Shown here one piece after another: positions 24,877 through 34,287 of a stretch of 64,000 bases of DNA (positions are counted from its first letter, which is position 1; each line of letters begins with the position of its first letter). The stretch is from DASUBV01 sp036510065 (GTDB lineage: Bacteria > Actinomycetota > Actinomycetes > Streptosporangiales > Streptosporangiaceae). Made by a program: the position numbers and the translations under genes. Under the pieces are notes generated by a model. It saw only the letters and a program-made list of their open reading frames with translations, searched no databases and was not told the DNA's origin. The stretch spans positions 21,300-85,299 of the forward strand of contig DATCEO010000163.1 in the NCBI GenBank assembly GCA_036510065.1, read 5' to 3'.

Positions 24877-27078
24877 TTGACTGAGGCTAGCCCGCACGAT
24901 CCCGGCGCCGGCGCGGTTCCCGCGCCGTTCCTGGTCGCCCTGCCCGCGCCCGGGCGCACCGCCGGCGGCCGCACCGGCCTGCTGGTCGTGCCGCGGCCGG
25001 GCGAGCTGCCGGCGGTCTGGGCCGGCCCCCTGAGCAGCGATAACGCCAGCCGGGCGATCCTCGCCGACGCGCACCAGGCGGCCGCGGCCGGCGGTCAGTG
25101 CGGACTGCTGCCCGAGCACGCGGCCGGCTGGTACGGCCGGCCCGGCCTGTCGGGCTACCGGCTCGGCGGTCCTGGCGGGCTGCCCGCCGCGGGGCGGGAC
25201 TGGTCGCCCCTCTTCCGGCCCGCCCGGCCGCTGCCTGCGGGCAGCAGCGCGCGCATCGAGGCCGACGATGAGGTCGCCGGGCTGGCGCTGGCCACGGACA
25301 TCGAGGCGGTGCCCGGCGGCGCGATCCGGTGCCGCCACACCCTCACCAACGCCGGCGAGCAGCCGTACGTCGTCGAGAGCCTGGAGGTCGTCCTCCCGCT
25401 GCCCGGCCGGGCGGGCGAGATCCTGGACTTCACCGGCCGCCAGCTGGCCGAGCGGGTCCCGCAGCGGCAGCCGATCAACGACGGCCTCTGGCTGCGCGAG
25501 GGACGGCGGGGCCGCACCGGTCATGACAGCGCCACCGTCGTCGTGGCCGGCGTGCCGGGGTTCCGGTTCGGCGGCGGCGAGGTCTGGGGCGTGCACGTCG
25601 CCTGGAGCGGCAACACGGTGTACCGCGTCGAGCGGCTGCGCTCGGGGGTGACGACGGCCGGCGGCGGCGAGCTGCTGCTGCCCGGCGAGGTGGTGCTCGG
25701 GTCCGGCGAGTCCTACGCCACCCCCTGGGTGTACCTGGCCGCCAGCCAGGCCGGCCTCGATGACCTGGCCGCGCAGTTTCACGGGTACCTCAGGTCGCTG
25801 GCCGCACATCCGGGCTCGCCGCGCCCGGTCAACCTCAACGTCTGGGAGGCCGTCTACTTCGATCACGACCTGCGCAAGCTGACGGCACTGGCCGACATCG
25901 CGGCGGGGCTCGGGGTCGAGCGGTACGTCCTGGACGACGGCTGGTTCCGCGGCCGCCGCGACGACCGCGCCGGGCTGGGCGACTGGTGGGTCGATGAGCA
26001 GGTCTGGCCCGGCGGCCTGCACAAGCTCATCGACTACGTCCGGGGCCGCGGCATGACGTTCGGGCTGTGGCTCGAGCCGGAGATGGTCAACCCCGACTCC
26101 GACCTGTACCGCGCGCATCCCGACTGGATCCTCGCCACGGGGCAGCGGGTGCCGCGGCTGCAGCGCCATCAGCTCGTCCTGGACCTGACCCGTGCCGAGG
26201 TGGCCGGCTACCTGCTGGAGCGGATCTCCGGGCTGCTGGCCGAGTACGAGATCTCCTACGTCAAGTGGGATCACAACCGTGACCTGCTCGACGCGGGCAG
26301 CGCGGCCCGCGCGGGCGCGCCCGCCGTGCACGACCAGACGCTGGCGTTCTACCGGCTGCTGGACGAGCTGCGACGCCGGCACCCCCGGGTGGAGTGGGAG
26401 AGCTGCGCGTCCGGCGGCGGCCGCGTGGACCTGGCCATCCTGGAGCGGGTTCAGCGCATCTGGCCCTCGGATATGACCGATGCCCTGGCCCGGCAGGCCA
26501 TCCAGCGCTGGACCGGCCAGCTCGTCCCGCCCGAGTACCTCGGCGCGCACGTGTCCGCGCCGTTCTCCCACCAGACAGGCCGCTACCTGCCGCTGGCACT
26601 GCGCTGCGCCACCGCGCTGTTCGGCCACTTCGGTATCGAGTGGGACCTGAGCCAGGCCAGCGCGAGCGACCCGGGGGCGCTGGCCGAGCTCCGCGCCTGG
26701 ACTGACCTCTACAAGGCCCAGCGCGAGCTGATCCACTCGGGCCGGGTGGTCCGGGCCGACATGCCCGACGACACGGCCTGGGCGCACGGCGTCGTCGCCG
26801 CCGACCGGTCCGCGGCGCTGATGAGCTACGTGCAGCTCGGCCAGCCGCGGCAGGAGCGGCCTGCCGCCCTGCGGGTACCCGGGCTGGACCCGGCCCGGCG
26901 CTACTGCATCACTGACCTCACGCCCGGCGGGGATCGGCCGGGCCGGCCGAGGCGCCGGGCACCCGCGGGCCTGGCCGAAGAGGAGATGTCGGGGGCGGCG
27001 CTGGCGGACATCGGGCTGGCCATCGCGGCGCAGCCGCCGCTGACGGCCATCGTGGTGCTCGTCGCGGCCAGCGACTGA
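24877..27078 (+). CDS. alpha-galactosidase, glycoside hydrolase family 36
   Basis: 733 residues, the usual GH36 size. TTG start at 24877 is the only reasonable in-frame start, with GAGGACGAG just before it. Domain order: beta-supersandwich N-terminal domain (to about residue 310), then the catalytic barrel: VLDDGWFRGRRDD, LWLEPEMVNPDSDLY, the nucleophile motif YVKWDHNRDL (Asp), and the acid/base segment ESCASGGGRVDL...IWPSDMTDALAR (Asp of S-D-x-T/D). C-terminal beta domain about 640-733. No signal peptide, so it acts on imported alpha-galactosides (melibiose/raffinose type) and releases galactose for the adjacent galK and galE. Confidence 0.92.
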   Translation: MTEASPHDPGAGAVPAPFLVALPAPGRTAGGRTGLLVVPRPGELPAVWAGPLSSDNASRAILADAHQAAAAGGQCGLLPEHAAGWYGRPGLSGYRLGGPGGLPAAGRDWSPLFRPARPLPAGSSARIEADDEVAGLALATDIEAVPGGAIRCRHTLTNAGEQPYVVESLEVVLPLPGRAGEILDFTGRQLAERVPQRQPINDGLWLREGRRGRTGHDSATVVVAGVPGFRFGGGEVWGVHVAWSGNTVYRVERLRSGVTTAGGGELLLPGEVVLGSGESYATPWVYLAASQAGLDDLAAQFHGYLRSLAAHPGSPRPVNLNVWEAVYFDHDLRKLTALADIAAGLGVERYVLDDGWFRGRRDDRAGLGDWWVDEQVWPGGLHKLIDYVRGRGMTFGLWLEPEMVNPDSDLYRAHPDWILATGQRVPRLQRHQLVLDLTRAEVAGYLLERISGLLAEYEISYVKWDHNRDLLDAGSAARAGAPAVHDQTLAFYRLLDELRRRHPRVEWESCASGGGRVDLAILERVQRIWPSDMTDALARQAIQRWTGQLVPPEYLGAHVSAPFSHQTGRYLPLALRCATALFGHFGIEWDLSQASASDPGALAELRAWTDLYKAQRELIHSGRVVRADMPDDTAWAHGVVAADRSAALMSYVQLGQPRQERPAALRVPGLDPARRYCITDLTPGGDRPGRPRRRAPAGLAEEEMSGAALADIGLAIAAQPPLTAIVVLVAASD

Positions 27079-27141
27079 CCCGCCCGCGCGCGGCAGCTTT
27101 CCGGTCAGCCAGCGGGCAGGCGGCCAGCGGGCGAGCCGGGG

Positions 27142-28293
27142 TCAGCGGATGCGGCGAGCGCCGGCGGAGGGCACCGCCTCGATGAACCGCGGCGCGGGCC
27201 AGCCCTCCCGCGCGAACCGGCTGGCGATGGCGGCCCGGAGCGACGGGGCGCGGTCGGCGTAGACGAGCGCGATGACCGAGCCGCCGAAGCCCCCGCCGGT
27301 CATCCGCGCGCCGCAGGCACCGGCCTGCAGCGCCGTCTCGACCGTCGCGTCGGCCGCTGGCCACGACACCTCGAAGTCATCGCGCAGTGACGCGTGCGAG
27401 GCGGTCAGCACCGGCCCGATGCCGGCCAGCTGACCAGCGCGGAGCAGGGCGGCCGCGGCCAGGACGCGGCTATTCTCCGTGACGACATGCCGAGCCCGCC
27501 GCTGCAGTAGCGGGTCGAGGCCGGCTAGCTCCGAGCTGTCCGTTATATCCCGGAGGGATCGGACACCGAGGGCAGCAGCCGCGTCCTCGCAGGCCTTGCG
27601 GCGGGAGCCGTACCCGCCGTCGGTGAGGGCGTGCCGCACCCGCGTGTCGATGACCAGCAGCGCGAGCCCGGCCGCCGGCGGGTCCAGCGGCACGGCGGTG
27701 CCGATCCCGCTGCGGCAGTCCAGCAGCAGCGCGTGGCCGGCCTGGCACAGCAGGGCGGCCGACTGGTCCATGATGCCGGTGGGCGCGCCCACGAAGTCGT
27801 TCTCCGCGCGCCGGGCGATGTCGGCCAGCTGCGGCCGCGGCACGGTCAGGCCGTGCAGCTCGGTGAGAGCCAGGGCGACCGAGCATTCCAGCGCGGCGGA
27901 GGAGGACAGCCCCGCTCCCAGGGGGAGGTCGGAGTCGAAGGCCATGCTCACCCCGCCGATCGGGTATCCCGCCGCGCGCAGGGCCCAGGCCACCCCGGCG
28001 GGGTAGGCGGCCCAGCCGTCGACCGAGCCCGGCCGCAGCTCGTCGAGCGGCAGCCGGACATCGGCGCCGTCCGCCTGCCGGGAGGTCAGCGCGAGCAGTC
28101 CGTCATCGCGCCGGGCCGCGGCGGCGCTGACTCCGGGGCCGATCGCCAGCGGGAGAGCGAACCCCTCGTTGTAGTCGGTGTGCTCGCCGACGAGGTTGAC
28201 GCGGCCCGGCGCGCGCCAGGCTCCCCGCGCCTGCTCGCCGTACTGCTGCCCGAACAGGGCGGTCGCGTCGTCGCGCGCAACGGGGCCGGTCAC
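27142..28293 (-). CDS. galK: galactokinase
   Basis: 383 residues, GTG start. The galactokinase signature is intact (GRVNLVGEHTDYNEGFALPL), the GHMP ATP loop is LPLGAGLSSSAALECSVAL, and the C-terminal GHMP motif is MTGGGFGGSVIALV. It phosphorylates galactose at C1 with ATP. Directly downstream of galE (19 nt between), so the two are one transcript; converges with the alpha-galactosidase. Confidence 0.95.
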   Translation of the reverse strand: MTGPVARDDATALFGQQYGEQARGAWRAPGRVNLVGEHTDYNEGFALPLAIGPGVSAAAARRDDGLLALTSRQADGADVRLPLDELRPGSVDGWAAYPAGVAWALRAAGYPIGGVSMAFDSDLPLGAGLSSSAALECSVALALTELHGLTVPRPQLADIARRAENDFVGAPTGIMDQSAALLCQAGHALLLDCRSGIGTAVPLDPPAAGLALLVIDTRVRHALTDGGYGSRRKACEDAAAALGVRSLRDITDSSELAGLDPLLQRRARHVVTENSRVLAAAALLRAGQLAGIGPVLTASHASLRDDFEVSWPAADATVETALQAGACGARMTGGGFGGSVIALVYADRAPSLRAAIASRFAREGWPAPRFIEAVPSAGARRIR

Positions 28294-28312
28294 GTGCCGG
28301 GTGCCGCGCGGT

Positions 28313-29290
28313 TCAGCGGGTACCTGCCCTGGCCTGCGTGAACGTCCATGCGTCCGCCACCATGTCGGTCAGGCTCCGGGCTGGCCGCCAGCCGAGGCCG
28401 GCGCGGATCTTGGCCGAGGACGCGACCAGGACGGCCGGGTCCCCGGGCCGGCGGCCGGCCATCTTGGTCGGGATGTCGCGCCCCGTCACGTCGCGGCAGG
28501 CCGCGAGCACCTCGCGGTTGGAGAACCCCGATCCGCTGCCGAGGTTATAGACCTGGTGCTGCCGCGGGGCGCAGGCGGTCAGGGCCAGCAGGTGAGCCTG
28601 GGCCAGGTCAGCGACGTGGATGTAGTCCCGGACGCAGGTCCCGTCGGGCGTGGGGTAGTCGTCGCCGAAGATCCGCAGCTCGCCGGTGCCGGTGAACGCG
28701 GTCGCCAGCACGTTCGGGATCAGGTGCGTCTCGGGGTCGTGCCGCTCGCCGAGCCAGGCGCCGGCCCGCTCCCGGTAGGCGCCGGCCACGTTGAAGTAAC
28801 GCAGGCTGACCGCGCCGAACCCGTGCAGCCGGGCATACTCGGCCAGCGCCGTGTCGACCGCGAGCTTGGAGGCGCCGTAGGGACTGGTCGGCCGGGGCGG
28901 GGCGGTCTCCTCGATCGGGACGGACTCCGGCTCGCCGTAGACCGCGGCGGTAGAGGAGAACACGATGCGCCGCACCCCCGCCGCCCGCATGGCCTCCAGC
29001 AGGGCCAGGCTCCCGCCCAGGTTGTGCTGCCAGTAGCGGGCGGGCTGGGCCACGGACTCCCCGACCAGGGACTTGGCGGCGAAGTGCAGCACGGCGTCCA
29101 TGCCGTCCGCCAGCACCGCGGCGGCCCGGTCCCGCAGATCGCCCTCGATGAACTGGGCGCCGGCCGGCACCGCGTCCACGTGCCCAGTGGACAAGTCATC
29201 GAGTACCACCACGGCATGGCCATCCTCGATGAGCTGGGCGGCGACGACGCTGCCGATATATCCGGCGCCCCCGGTGACCAGCAGCTTCAT
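28313..29290 (-). CDS. galE: UDP-glucose 4-epimerase
   Basis: 325 residues from the ATG at 29290 (MKLLVTGGAGYIGSVVAAQL) with GGGAGA upstream. SDR-extended epimerase: glycine motif TGGAGYIGS, VVLDDLSTGH, the Ser/Tyr/Lys catalytic set in VFSSTAAVYGE and TSPYGASKLAVD, and RYFNVAGA. It interconverts UDP-galactose and UDP-glucose. First gene of galE-galK. Confidence 0.95.
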   Translation of the reverse strand: MKLLVTGGAGYIGSVVAAQLIEDGHAVVVLDDLSTGHVDAVPAGAQFIEGDLRDRAAAVLADGMDAVLHFAAKSLVGESVAQPARYWQHNLGGSLALLEAMRAAGVRRIVFSSTAAVYGEPESVPIEETAPPRPTSPYGASKLAVDTALAEYARLHGFGAVSLRYFNVAGAYRERAGAWLGERHDPETHLIPNVLATAFTGTGELRIFGDDYPTPDGTCVRDYIHVADLAQAHLLALTACAPRQHQVYNLGSGSGFSNREVLAACRDVTGRDIPTKMAGRRPGDPAVLVASSAKIRAGLGWRPARSLTDMVADAWTFTQARAGTR

Positions 29291-29330
29291 GCGCTCTCCC
29301 GAAAGCGTCTGCAATGACTCTCCCCGCAGC

Positions 29331-29939
29331 CTAGTGCTGGGCGGACTTACGTGCGCGGTAGGCCGCGACGTGCACGCGGTTACCGCAGGTGCGATTGTCG
29401 CAGTATCGCCGTGACCGATTGCGGGAGAAGTCGATGAAGACGTCCCGGCAGTCGGGGGACTGGCAGGTGCGGACCCGGTCGGTCTCGCCGGTCACCACCA
29501 GCCGGGCCAGGCCCATGGCCAGCTGAGCGGCCACCCGGTCGGCGAGCGGCGCGCTGGGCCGCGATACGTGCAGGTGCGGGCCCCGGCCATCGTGGGCGAC
29601 GATCTGCGGGATCGCGCCGGTCCGGGCCAGCAGCGCGTTCAGCATGCTGGTCGCGGCCGCCTCCTCACCGGCCTGGCAGGCCATGGCGATGGCGTCGAGC
29701 CGCTGCCGCTGCGCGCGCAGCCGGGGCGCGTCCGACGACGTGGCCGCGCGGGGGTGGAAGGCGTACCGGCGCCCGAATTCCGCCACGTCCGCCGCCGTGC
29801 GCAGGCCCTCCCCGGAACGGGACCGGCCGGTGTTGATCAGCTCGGCGCAGGCGGTCAGCGCCTCGAGCTGGTCAGCATCAAAAAGCACTTTGACTCCTGT
29901 CGCGGCCCTCTCGTAGGCTGCCAGATGTGACAGCACCAT
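29331..29939 (-). CDS. CGNR zinc-finger/ABATE-domain protein
   Basis: About 202 residues from ATG 29939 (MVLSHLAAYERAATG). The C-terminal zinc finger is C-x4-C...C-x4-C: TCQSPDCRDVFIDFSRNRSR then RYCDNRTCGNRVHVAAYRAR with the CGNR motif. The N-terminal ABATE domain is a putative stress or ligand-sensing fold. These proteins are presumed transcription regulators and are frequently divergent from an EamA transporter, as here. The 5' ends of the two genes overlap by about 13 bp if both predicted starts are right. Confidence 0.85.
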   Translation of the reverse strand: MVLSHLAAYERAATGVKVLFDADQLEALTACAELINTGRSRSGEGLRTAADVAEFGRRYAFHPRAATSSDAPRLRAQRQRLDAIAMACQAGEEAAATSMLNALLARTGAIPQIVAHDGRGPHLHVSRPSAPLADRVAAQLAMGLARLVVTGETDRVRTCQSPDCRDVFIDFSRNRSRRYCDNRTCGNRVHVAAYRARKSAQH

Positions 29940-30934
29940 ATGCGAGTACGGTCGTGACAGGCAACGATGGTGCACCGTCACTTCGCAGTCGCCGGCCAGC
30001 CGCGCTGGCCGTCCTCGGCGCGGCCTCCATTTCCTCCTCGGCCATCCTGGTCACCCTGGCCGGCACGGGCGCCGCGACGACCGCCTTCTTCCGCTGTGCT
30101 CTCGCGCTGCCGGCGCTGATCACGCTGGCCGCGTTCGAGCAGCGGCGCCGCGGGCCGCGCCGTCCGGCGGCTCGGCTGGGAGCCCTCGCGGCCGGCCTGC
30201 TGCTGGGCATCGACCTGGTGCTGTGGAATCACGCGATTGCCGAGGTGGGTGCCGGAGTGGCCACCGTGCTCGGCAACCTGCAGGTGCTGTTCGTGGCGGT
30301 CGCCGCCTGGCTGCTGCTCGGCGAGCGACCCGGCCGCGGCTTCCTGTGGGCGCTGCCGGTGGTGATGGCCGGCGTCGTGCTCGTTTCCGGCCTGGCCGAT
30401 CACGGTGGCGGCCACCACCCGCTCGCCGGGATCGGCTATGGCATCGGCACGTCGCTCGCCTACGCCGGCTTCCTGCTCATCTTGCGGCAGACCTCGACCG
30501 GCACGGCCCATGTGGCGGGTCCTCTCGCGGACGCCACGGCCGGATCCGCGCTCGGCGCCCTGATCCTGGGCCTGCTGTTCGGCGGGTTCCGGCTGGAGAT
30601 GCCCTGGGCGTCGTTCGGCTGGCTGCTGCTGCTGGCGATCCTGAGCCAGACGGTCGGCTGGCTGCTGATTACCTCGTCCCTGCCCGGGCTGCCGGCGGCC
30701 GTGTCCTCCCTGCTGCTGTTGCTGCAGCCGGCGGCGGCGCTGCTGCTCGCGGCCGTGGTGCTCGGGGAGCGGCCGACTCCGCTGCAGCTGGTCGGCGCGG
30801 CGGGTGTCTGCGGCGGCGTCCTGGCCGCTAGCGGTGCCATCGGATCGCGCCGGACGGGAGCCGGAGACGACCCGGGCGGTGCGGCGGGGCAGGGCGGTGC
30901 GGCGGGCCGGGCCGGGCGGCAGGTCAGCCCTTGA
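29927..30934 (+). CDS. EamA/DMT family transporter
   Basis: 335 residues, GTG start (an internal GTG at 29954 is possible). Ten hydrophobic helices as two EamA repeats: first about residues 30-155 (LAVLGAASISSSAILVTLAG ... LFVAVAAWLLLGERPG), second about 165-300 (GIGYGIGTSLAYAGFLLIL ... LLLAAVVLGERPTPLQLVG). Each repeat ends in the usual L-G-E-R-P motif. Exports or imports a small metabolite; probably controlled by the divergent CGNR protein. The C-terminal tail is Gly/Ala-rich and overlaps the convergent methyltransferase gene. Confidence 0.88.
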   Translation: MTAPYASTVVTGNDGAPSLRSRRPAALAVLGAASISSSAILVTLAGTGAATTAFFRCALALPALITLAAFEQRRRGPRRPAARLGALAAGLLLGIDLVLWNHAIAEVGAGVATVLGNLQVLFVAVAAWLLLGERPGRGFLWALPVVMAGVVLVSGLADHGGGHHPLAGIGYGIGTSLAYAGFLLILRQTSTGTAHVAGPLADATAGSALGALILGLLFGGFRLEMPWASFGWLLLLAILSQTVGWLLITSSLPGLPAAVSSLLLLLQPAAALLLAAVVLGERPTPLQLVGAAGVCGGVLAASGAIGSRRTGAGDDPGGAAGQGGAAGRAGRQVSP

Positions 30935-31526
30935 AGGTCGCCACGATCGAGACCGCATCCGGCTGGATGCTGATCTGCGCGGCCAGCAGGTCGGGGTGCT
31001 GCAGCCAGTAGAGACGGGCCAGGTCGGGCCGCCCGTCGTGCAGCGGCGGCCAGGCCGCGCTGGGCGTGAAGTCGTCCATGACCAGCGTGCCGCCCGGAGT
31101 CATCCACTCGCCCGGGCAGACGGGCGGCTCGCTGCCCTTGCCCTGGCCGCCGCCGTCGAGGCTCAGCAGCGCGAAGGTACCGGACTGGCGCAGCTCGCGC
31201 CAGTCGCCGTGCACCACGGTGACCGCCGGCATCCCGGCGAAGACGTCGCGGGCCACGTCGGCGAGCAGCCAGTCGTGCTCGATGCTGATCAGCCGGATTC
31301 CGGTCCGCGCCCCGCTGGCCAGCCAGGCCAGGCCGACGCCGCACCCGGTGCCGGTCTCGCCGATGATCCCGTCCCCGACTCCGCCGCCCAGCAGCTGCAG
31401 CAGGCGGCCGTGCGAGGGCAGGCATGAGGTGCCGAAGCCCGCCTGCCGGGCGGCGGCGACGGCCCGCTCGACCAGCGGCGGCAGGTCTCGGAAGTCCCGG
31501 TAGGCATCGGTCCCGTTTGTCGACAC
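30924..31526 (-). CDS. O-methyltransferase-like class I methyltransferase
   Basis: 200 residues. GGGVGDGIIGETGTGCGVGL (motif I), IRLISIEHDWLLADVARDVF (acidic residue after strand 2), VTVVHGDWREL, and LLSLDGGGQG then GGTLVMDDFTP form the fold. The E-T-G-T-G-C-G loop and LVMDDFTP are seen in many actinobacterial class I enzymes next to transporters. Substrate unknown. Confidence 0.8.
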   Translation of the reverse strand: MSTNGTDAYRDFRDLPPLVERAVAAARQAGFGTSCLPSHGRLLQLLGGGVGDGIIGETGTGCGVGLAWLASGARTGIRLISIEHDWLLADVARDVFAGMPAVTVVHGDWRELRQSGTFALLSLDGGGQGKGSEPPVCPGEWMTPGGTLVMDDFTPSAAWPPLHDGRPDLARLYWLQHPDLLAAQISIQPDAVSIVATFKG

Positions 31527-31629
31527 TGCGCCATTGTTCCCGAATCCTCCCGTCCCGGCCAGTCCGCCCGGCCAACGGGACCGGTGGGTGGCGCCGGCGG
31601 CTGCCGCGGGCCGGCCCGGCCAGCGGGAC

Positions 31630-32829
31630 CTAAGGGATGAGGGGGGTCAGCGGCTCCGGCTGTGCCTGCGCGGACTGGGCGGTGCGCGACCGGATGGCGC
31701 CCGCCAGGACCACGATCATGGCACAGAGCACCGCGACGACCCCCAGGGCCGCGGGCAGGCTCGTGATCTGCGCGAGACCGCCGATGAGCGGCGGTCCCGC
31801 CATCGATCCGAGGTACCCGGCCGAGGTAGTCATGGCCAGGTTGGGTCCCGGCCGGCCGAGGCCGGCCGCCGCGGTAAAAGCCAGCGGGACGACCACGGAC
31901 AGGCCGCCGCCGAGCAGCGCGAAGCCGAGCAGCCCTGACCACACGTGGCCGATGAGCAGCGCTCCGCCGAAGCCCACGGCGGCTACCGCGCTCGACAGCC
32001 GGACCAGGCGCACGGGGCCAAGACGGTCGGCCAGCCAGTCACCGCTCAGCCGGCCCGCCGTCATCGCGGTGGAGAACGCGGTGAAGCCGAGCGCGGCCAG
32101 CGCGGGCGAGGCGCCGAGCGAGGAATGCAGGTAAACGGCGCTCCAGTTGCTGGCTGACCCCTCGCCGAGGAAGCTGGCGAACGACATCGCGCCCAGGGCC
32201 AGCAGCGCCCAGGACCACCTGGGCCAGCGGGACCGGTGGCCTGGCGGCCCGGCGGCATGCGGCGCCGGCCGCGCGGCGAACGCCTGCGCGCTGACTAGGC
32301 CGGCCACGGCGATGAGGGCGCCCGCGATGATGAAGGTGGTCCGGGCGGTGACGCCGGTCGCGGCGGCGATGGCGCCCAGTCCCGCCCCGACCAGGCCGCC
32401 GACGCTGTAGGCGCCGTGAAAGCCGCTCATCACCCGGCGGCCGAGCTGATCCTGGACCGCGGCGGCCTCGGTGTTCATCCCGACGTCGACGATGCCGATG
32501 CCGGCGCCCCAGCCGGTGAGGATGACGAACAGCTGCCACGCGGACGTGGCTATCGTCGTCAGCGGCAGGAAGCCGGCCACGGCCACCAGGCCGACCCGGA
32601 CCACGCGCCGCGGCGCCACCGAGGCCAGGATCGCGCCGACCGCCGGCATGGCCAGCACGCAGCCCAGCGCCGGGCCGAGCAGGGCCAGGCCCAGCGTCCC
32701 CGCCGACAGGTGCAGGCCGCTCTTGATGGCCGGGATCCGGGCCGCCCAGGTGCCCTCCGCGCCGCCGAGGAGGACGAAGACGATGATGATCGCCGGCCGG
32801 CGCAGCCGGGAGGGTGGCTGCTCAGGCAC
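31630..32829 (-). CDS. MFS transporter
   Basis: 399 residues with 12 predicted helices. The N-terminal GGAEGTWAARIPAIKSGL and the helix 4-5 segment GIVDVGMNTEAAAVQDQLGRRVMSGFHGAYSVGG match the YbjJ-like MFS branch. Its start overlaps the stop of the DeoR gene by 8 bp, so it is the second gene of a deoR-mfs operon and may be induced by the regulator's sugar-phosphate ligand. Confidence 0.87.
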   Translation of the reverse strand: MPEQPPSRLRRPAIIIVFVLLGGAEGTWAARIPAIKSGLHLSAGTLGLALLGPALGCVLAMPAVGAILASVAPRRVVRVGLVAVAGFLPLTTIATSAWQLFVILTGWGAGIGIVDVGMNTEAAAVQDQLGRRVMSGFHGAYSVGGLVGAGLGAIAAATGVTARTTFIIAGALIAVAGLVSAQAFAARPAPHAAGPPGHRSRWPRWSWALLALGAMSFASFLGEGSASNWSAVYLHSSLGASPALAALGFTAFSTAMTAGRLSGDWLADRLGPVRLVRLSSAVAAVGFGGALLIGHVWSGLLGFALLGGGLSVVVPLAFTAAAGLGRPGPNLAMTTSAGYLGSMAGPPLIGGLAQITSLPAALGVVAVLCAMIVVLAGAIRSRTAQSAQAQPEPLTPLIP

Positions 32830-33574
32830 GCTGCACCAGCAGGCCGGCCGCCTCGAGCGAGCTGGTCAGCTCGGGGCCGGCGTCGGTCACGAGCCGCTGG
32901 GCCGCCGCGAGCGGGCAGACGTGCCCGAATGTCACCTGCCCGATCTTGGTGGCATCACTGGCCAGGATGGTGCGGCGGGCCGCGCGCAGGGCGGCCCGCT
33001 TGACCCGGGCGTCGGCGGGCACGTGGGTGGTCACTCCTTCTTGCTCGTGCAGGCCGCAGCAGCCCAGCACCAGGGTGTCGAAACGCAGCCGCTCGAACGC
33101 GACTTCGGCGAGGTCGCCGGTGACGACCAGCTCACCGGGCCGCACGTCACCACCGGGGCTGATGAGGCTGACGGCGTCGTCGTCGGCGAGCTCCAGCAGG
33201 GCCCGCAGGCCGAGCGGCAGCACGGTGACCGGCCGGCCCCGCAGCGCGCGGGCCACCTCCAGCACGGTGGTGCCGCTGTCCAGGATCACGGTCTCGCCGT
33301 CATCGATCAGCGCGGCGACGGCCTGGCCGATCCGCTGCTTGACCTCGGTCGCCTCGAACACCCGGGCGGCGTAGGGCATCTCATCCCGCCGCAGCTGCAC
33401 GCGGATGGCCCCGCCATGCACGCGGCGGACGACCCCGTCGCGTTCCAGGACGTCCAGGTCCCGCCGTATGGTCATCTCGGAGCAGCTCAGCTCGGCCGCG
33501 AGCTGCCGGACCTGGACGGAACCGTCCCGCTGCAGGGCGTCCAGGAGGGCCCGGCGCCGGTTTTGCACATGCAT
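32822..33574 (-). CDS. DeoR/GlpR family transcriptional regulator
   Basis: 250 residues. N-terminal DeoR-type winged helix: QNRRRALLDALQRDGSVQVR, LAAELSCSEMTIRRDLDVLE, VVRRVHGGAI. C-terminal sensor (DeoRC, Rossmann-like): ETVILDSGTTVLEVARAL, LGCCGLHEQEGVTTH, ILASDATKIG. DeoRC domains bind phosphorylated sugars. The 5' flank (33575-33630) is notably AT-rich for this genome and is the likely operator region. Confidence 0.9.
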   Translation of the reverse strand: MHVQNRRRALLDALQRDGSVQVRQLAAELSCSEMTIRRDLDVLERDGVVRRVHGGAIRVQLRRDEMPYAARVFEATEVKQRIGQAVAALIDDGETVILDSGTTVLEVARALRGRPVTVLPLGLRALLELADDDAVSLISPGGDVRPGELVVTGDLAEVAFERLRFDTLVLGCCGLHEQEGVTTHVPADARVKRAALRAARRTILASDATKIGQVTFGHVCPLAAAQRLVTDAGPELTSSLEAAGLLVQRA

Positions 33575-33720
33575 GGTGAGTATTCAACCATGATTTATGT
33601 GCGTGCGAACAAGATATGTGTCCGGATGGTGCTGGTCGCCGCGTGGGGCGCCGCAGGCGCGGTGATGAGCTAGCTTTCGGCCATGGGACTACTCACGGGG
33701 ACCGTCGTGGCGGGCTGGCG

Positions 33721-34275
33721 ATGAAGGAGCTCGCGGAGGCGGCCGACCTGAACCGGCGCGCCGCCTCGGCCGGGGTCGAGCTGCGGTTCGGGCGGCACGA
33801 CGTGCTCGATGACCTGGAGCCGCTCTGGCTCTCTATGCTCGACCATCACGTCGAGATCGGGGCCGCCGGGCTGCCCGTGGTCAGCCGGGACCTGTCCTGG
33901 TCGCGGCGCCGCAGCTTTTATGCCGGGCTGCTCAGCGAGCCCGAGGCGACGATCGTCACCGCCAGCCGCCCGGCCGGGCTGGTCGGTTACTGCGTGGCCC
34001 ACGTCAGGCACGGCGCCGACGACACCTGGCCGACCGGCGAGGTCATCGGCGAGATCGAATCCCTGGCGGTGCTGGCCTCCGAGCGGGGCCGCGGCATCGG
34101 GACGCTGCTGCTGGACGCCGCCGAGGCGCACCTCGCCGCGCACGGCGCCTACGACGTGATGCTCGAGGTGGTGGTGGGCAATGCCAGCGCCATTGCCTTC
34201 TACGAGCGGCGCGGCATGGCGCCGATCACCGTCAGCATGCTCCGGCTGCGGTCCGACCGCCCCGGCGCTACCTGA
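33721..34275 (+). CDS. GNAT family N-acetyltransferase
   Basis: 184 residues from the ATG at 33721; upstream in-frame sequence is Arg/Gly-rich. Acetyl-CoA motif A is IESLAVLASERGRGIGTLLL (the R-G-x-G-I-G loop) followed by EVVVGNASAIAFYERRGMAP, the typical motif B with N-A-x-A-I-x-F-Y-x-x-x-G. Acceptor unknown. Confidence 0.88.
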   Translation: MKELAEAADLNRRAASAGVELRFGRHDVLDDLEPLWLSMLDHHVEIGAAGLPVVSRDLSWSRRRSFYAGLLSEPEATIVTASRPAGLVGYCVAHVRHGADDTWPTGEVIGEIESLAVLASERGRGIGTLLLDAAEAHLAAHGAYDVMLEVVVGNASAIAFYERRGMAPITVSMLRLRSDRPGAT

Positions 34276-34287
34276 CGGAGCGCCAGG

